Shown: in pieces, positions 6,265 to 7,545 of the stretch
Layout: the number at the start of each line of letters is the position of its first letter
Position numbering within the stretch: position 1 is the first letter of the stretch
NCBI GenBank assembly: GCA_021163905.1
Contig: JAGGTG010000262.1
Span: forward strand, 1-7,545
Direction of reading: 5' to 3'
Length of the DNA: 7,545 nucleotides
Source of the DNA: Candidatus Aerophobota bacterium
Lineage (GTDB): Bacteria > Aerophobota > Aerophobia > Aerophobales > B3-G15
Made by a program: the position numbers and the translations under genes
Notes under the pieces: generated by a model
Database searches by the model: none
What the model was told of the DNA's origin: nothing
What the model saw: the letters and a program-made list of their open reading frames with translations, nothing else

Positions 6265-6639
6265 ATGACTAAAAAACTTGAAGTTTACAGGTGTGAGGTG
6301 TGTGGAAATATTGTACAAGTTTTGCATGAGGGAAAAGGACAGCTTGTTTGCTGTGGAAAACCGATGATACTCATAGAGGAAAAAACTGAGGAGGAAGGAA
6401 AAGAGAAACACCTTCCTGTAGTTGAAAAAATAAGGGGAGGAATTAAAGTTAAAGTTGGTTCCATACCTCATCCAATGGAAGAAAAGCATTATATTGAGTG
6501 GATTGAGGTTAAGGCAGATGGCATGGTTTACCGCGAGTTTCTCTCACCTGGGAATCCACCTGAGGCAGAGTTTCCAATAAAAGCGGAAGAAATAACCGCT
6601 CGTGAGTACTGCAGTATCCATGGACTGTGGAAAAGTTAA
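6265..6639 (+). CDS. dfx: Desulfoferrodoxin (two-domain superoxide reductase)
   Basis: This is a cytoplasmic superoxide reductase that reduces superoxide to H2O2 without making O2, a hallmark of anaerobes. The 124-aa length is standard for the 2Fe type. The N-terminal desulforedoxin domain has all four Center I cysteines: C10, C13, C29 and C30. The C-terminal catalytic domain keeps all Center II ligands: H49, H69, H75, C116 and H119. It also has the E47-K48-H49 signature used in substrate guidance. The intact Center I means it carries its own redox domain, although family members are usually reduced by rubredoxin. The Shine-Dalgarno site is weak (GTGAGA region), so translation may rely on the upstream gene 23 nt away. 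It is the last intact gene before the decayed stretch. Its H2O2 product would be handled by the peroxiredoxin and ferritin-like proteins of the same cluster. Confidence 0.97.
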   Translation: MTKKLEVYRCEVCGNIVQVLHEGKGQLVCCGKPMILIEEKTEEEGKEKHLPVVEKIRGGIKVKVGSIPHPMEEKHYIEWIEVKADGMVYREFLSPGNPPEAEFPIKAEEITAREYCSIHGLWKS

Positions 6640-7004
6640 GAAGGTAAAAAATAGATAAAAGGAGGAGGACTCCAGCAGCGAGATTTTGCGGAAATTAAAA
6701 TTTATAGGTGATGTCCGCAGTGGTTTATTTATGCTTGACCGCCAACTTGCTGAAAGGTAATACTTTGATCTTCCCGCCTTTTTGAGAGAAACTATAAAAG
6801 TGCTACAGCTAAGATAAAAATTTACCTTTAAGCTGTCCAGTGTAGAAGATCAATACTGATATATATTATACCCTTTGCTTACCTTCGCAGTTATTTTTTG
6901 GTAAACGCCACTAATTCTGTGGAGATGTATTCCATTTATCACCTTTTATCTTTGAATTTGTGACTTTTTCTTAAATGGGTGAGAAAAAACCAAGGAGGTT
7001 TAAA
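6640..7004 (+). other. Gene-less stretch with orphan Shine-Dalgarno and possible decayed frame
   Basis: No intact gene is visible on either strand here. A strong Shine-Dalgarno-like AAAAGGAGGAGG (6657-6668) has no start codon at a suitable distance. Just downstream one frame reads DFAEIKIYR up to a TGA at 6709. The next frame then continues GDVRSGLFMLDRQLAER to a TAA at 6758. Restoring a lost TG dinucleotide at 6709 would give IYRCDV, similar to VYRCEV in the neighbouring desulfoferrodoxin, so this may be a decayed small metal-redoxin gene. That reading is weak. A TTGACC/AATACT promoter-like pair (6735-6740, 6759-6764) is also present. From 6761 to about 6990 I see only AT-rich sequence with hairpins. 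A good Shine-Dalgarno (6992-6999) at the end belongs to the broken gene at 7005. Confidence 0.5.
6765..6853 (+). repeat. Nested inverted repeats (possible structured RNA)
   Basis: An outer 9-bp perfect inverted repeat pairs TTGATCTTC (6765-6773) with GAAGATCAA (6845-6853). Inside it, 6805-6814 pairs with 6827-6836 (core ACAGCT/AGCTGT, one A-A mismatch, one G-U) around a 12-nt loop. No T-run follows either stem, so it is not a standard terminator. It could be an RNA structure, a processing site, or chance in AT-rich DNA. Confidence 0.35.
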
Positions 7005-7086
7005 ATGAAACGTTGGAGATGAACCAGCTGCATTTCTATCTGTGAAAGCCCCAAAGCCAGTGGACGTTGAAATGCTGGAAAAATGA
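7005..7086 (+). pseudogene. Remnant of a small rubredoxin-like gene
   Basis: A textbook Shine-Dalgarno AAGGAGGT (6992-6999), 5 nt before an ATG at 7005, opens MKRWR and then TGA (7020). MKRWR followed by Cys is the classic opening of short rubredoxin-like proteins. From 7015 the +1 frame reads GDEPAAFLSVKAPKPVDVEMLEK and stops at 7084. This resembles the second half of such proteins (GDEPP.FCP.C.APK..FE). The first CxxC region appears deleted. The heptamer GGAGATG (7015-7021) serves both as end of the W-R-C codons and as start of the G-D-E codons, as expected if recombination between two short direct repeats removed the segment between them. A second small loss at ATTTCTATCTGTGAA removes or shifts the FCPxC cysteines. 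Intact proteins of this kind pass electrons to rubrerythrins or superoxide reductase. The identification rests on short motifs. Confidence 0.55.
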
Positions 7087-7127
7087 TAAAAAGTGCGGGA
7101 CTTTAGATAAAAAAGGAGGTTAATAAG

Positions 7128-7545
7128 ATGCAAGAGAGCTCCCAAATTATCAATGCGGCAATTAAAATGGAAAAGGATGGAATAGACTTTTACAAAAAAT
7201 CAGCAGATAAGGTTTCTCATCCCTTTGGCAAGGAGATGTTTTTGTCTTTTATGAAGGATGAGGAAAGACATTTAAATACCCTCAAAGAAATACTGACAGA
7301 CCTGGATTTTTCTGATTTTGAAAAGTACTTTGATAAGACTCCCCAGGAGGAAATCAAGACAGTGTTTAACCAAATAAAGGATGAAATGAAGAAGGAAGTT
7401 ACCGCAGGTCCTGATGAGCTGGAAATTCTTGAAATTGGAATGAAAATGGAAGATAAAAGTGTTGGTTTTTATCAAAATTGGCTGGAGGAGACATCTATAA
7501 AGAAAGCAAATAAGAAAGAAAAAAAACTACTGGAGAGATTGGACC
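7128..7545 (+). CDS. Ferritin-like / rubrerythrin-family protein, 3' end outside window
   Basis: This gene is open from ATG 7128 to the window edge (139 codons). It has a perfect AAGGAGGT (7113-7120) 7 nt upstream. The sequence is a rubrerythrin-domain (COG1633-like) di-iron four-helix protein. The landmarks are IKMEKDGIDFYKKSA (12-26) with ligand E15, FMKDEERHLNTL (41-52) with E45xxH48, and MKMEDKSVGFYQNW (105-118) with ligand E108. The fourth-helix motif, usually ExxH, reads E131-K-K-L134, so one expected His ligand is replaced by Leu, unless the helix is aligned differently. There is no rubredoxin domain in the visible part, and little of the usual length remains. It is related to the broken gene at 3618 and could be its functional replacement. 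Peroxide reduction or iron handling is the family-level expectation; the His loss makes catalytic capacity uncertain. Confidence 0.85.
   Translation, partial: MQESSQIINAAIKMEKDGIDFYKKSADKVSHPFGKEMFLSFMKDEERHLNTLKEILTDLDFSDFEKYFDKTPQEEIKTVFNQIKDEMKKEVTAGPDELEILEIGMKMEDKSVGFYQNWLEETSIKKANKKEKKLLERLD

Noticed and set aside
6939..7145. Antisense 68-residue frame across the broken rubredoxin-like gene
   Set aside because: It runs opposite to two clear + strand Shine-Dalgarno/start sites, has no recognisable motif and fits a chance antisense frame.

Overview
The window looks like an AT-rich chromosomal segment from an uncultivated strictly anaerobic bacterium. Bacterial features are strong AAGGAGGT-type Shine-Dalgarno sites, a TTG start, a TTGACA promoter element and a bacterial iolB. 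The anaerobic lifestyle is inferred from superoxide reductase, rubrerythrin-like proteins and a thioferritin-like protein together in one cluster. I cannot name the phylum from sequence alone. All genes are on the + strand.

Region A (1-3468) is a carbohydrate or one-carbon block. It holds three adjacent members of the uroporphyrinogen decarboxylase/cobalamin methyltransferase (MtaA-like) superfamily: a 3' fragment, a full tandem paralogue 3 nt downstream, and a more divergent third member. They are followed by iolB (5-deoxy-glucuronate isomerase, myo-inositol catabolism), which uses a TTG start. None is likely to be true heme-pathway HemE. In the two tandem paralogues the family's HxC zinc motif reads HxD.

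Region B (3469-7545) is an oxidative-stress and iron operon. A short intergenic region carries a perfect 7-1-7 palindrome of PerR/Fur type, abutting a TTGACA -35 element. Then come a ferritin-like (rubrerythrin-family) gene broken by two frameshifts, an intact aldo/keto reductase, an archaeal-type Prx6-like peroxiredoxin, a Dps-like thioferritin and a two-domain desulfoferrodoxin. A 488-bp stretch without an intact gene follows. It contains an orphan Shine-Dalgarno site and the wreck of a small rubredoxin-like gene. A second ferritin-like gene then runs off the window end. The inferred logic is that desulfoferrodoxin reduces superoxide to peroxide, peroxiredoxin and rubrerythrin-type proteins remove peroxide, and the thioferritin sequesters iron.

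The most notable point is selective decay. The broken genes are all small iron-redox or ferritin-like genes, while about 2.5 kb of catalytic genes between them is frame-perfect. I found no tRNA, rRNA, CRISPR, transposase or convincing intrinsic terminator. No clearly new system stands out. The best leads are the putative PerR-type operator, the decaying redoxin genes and the UroD-like/iolB association.
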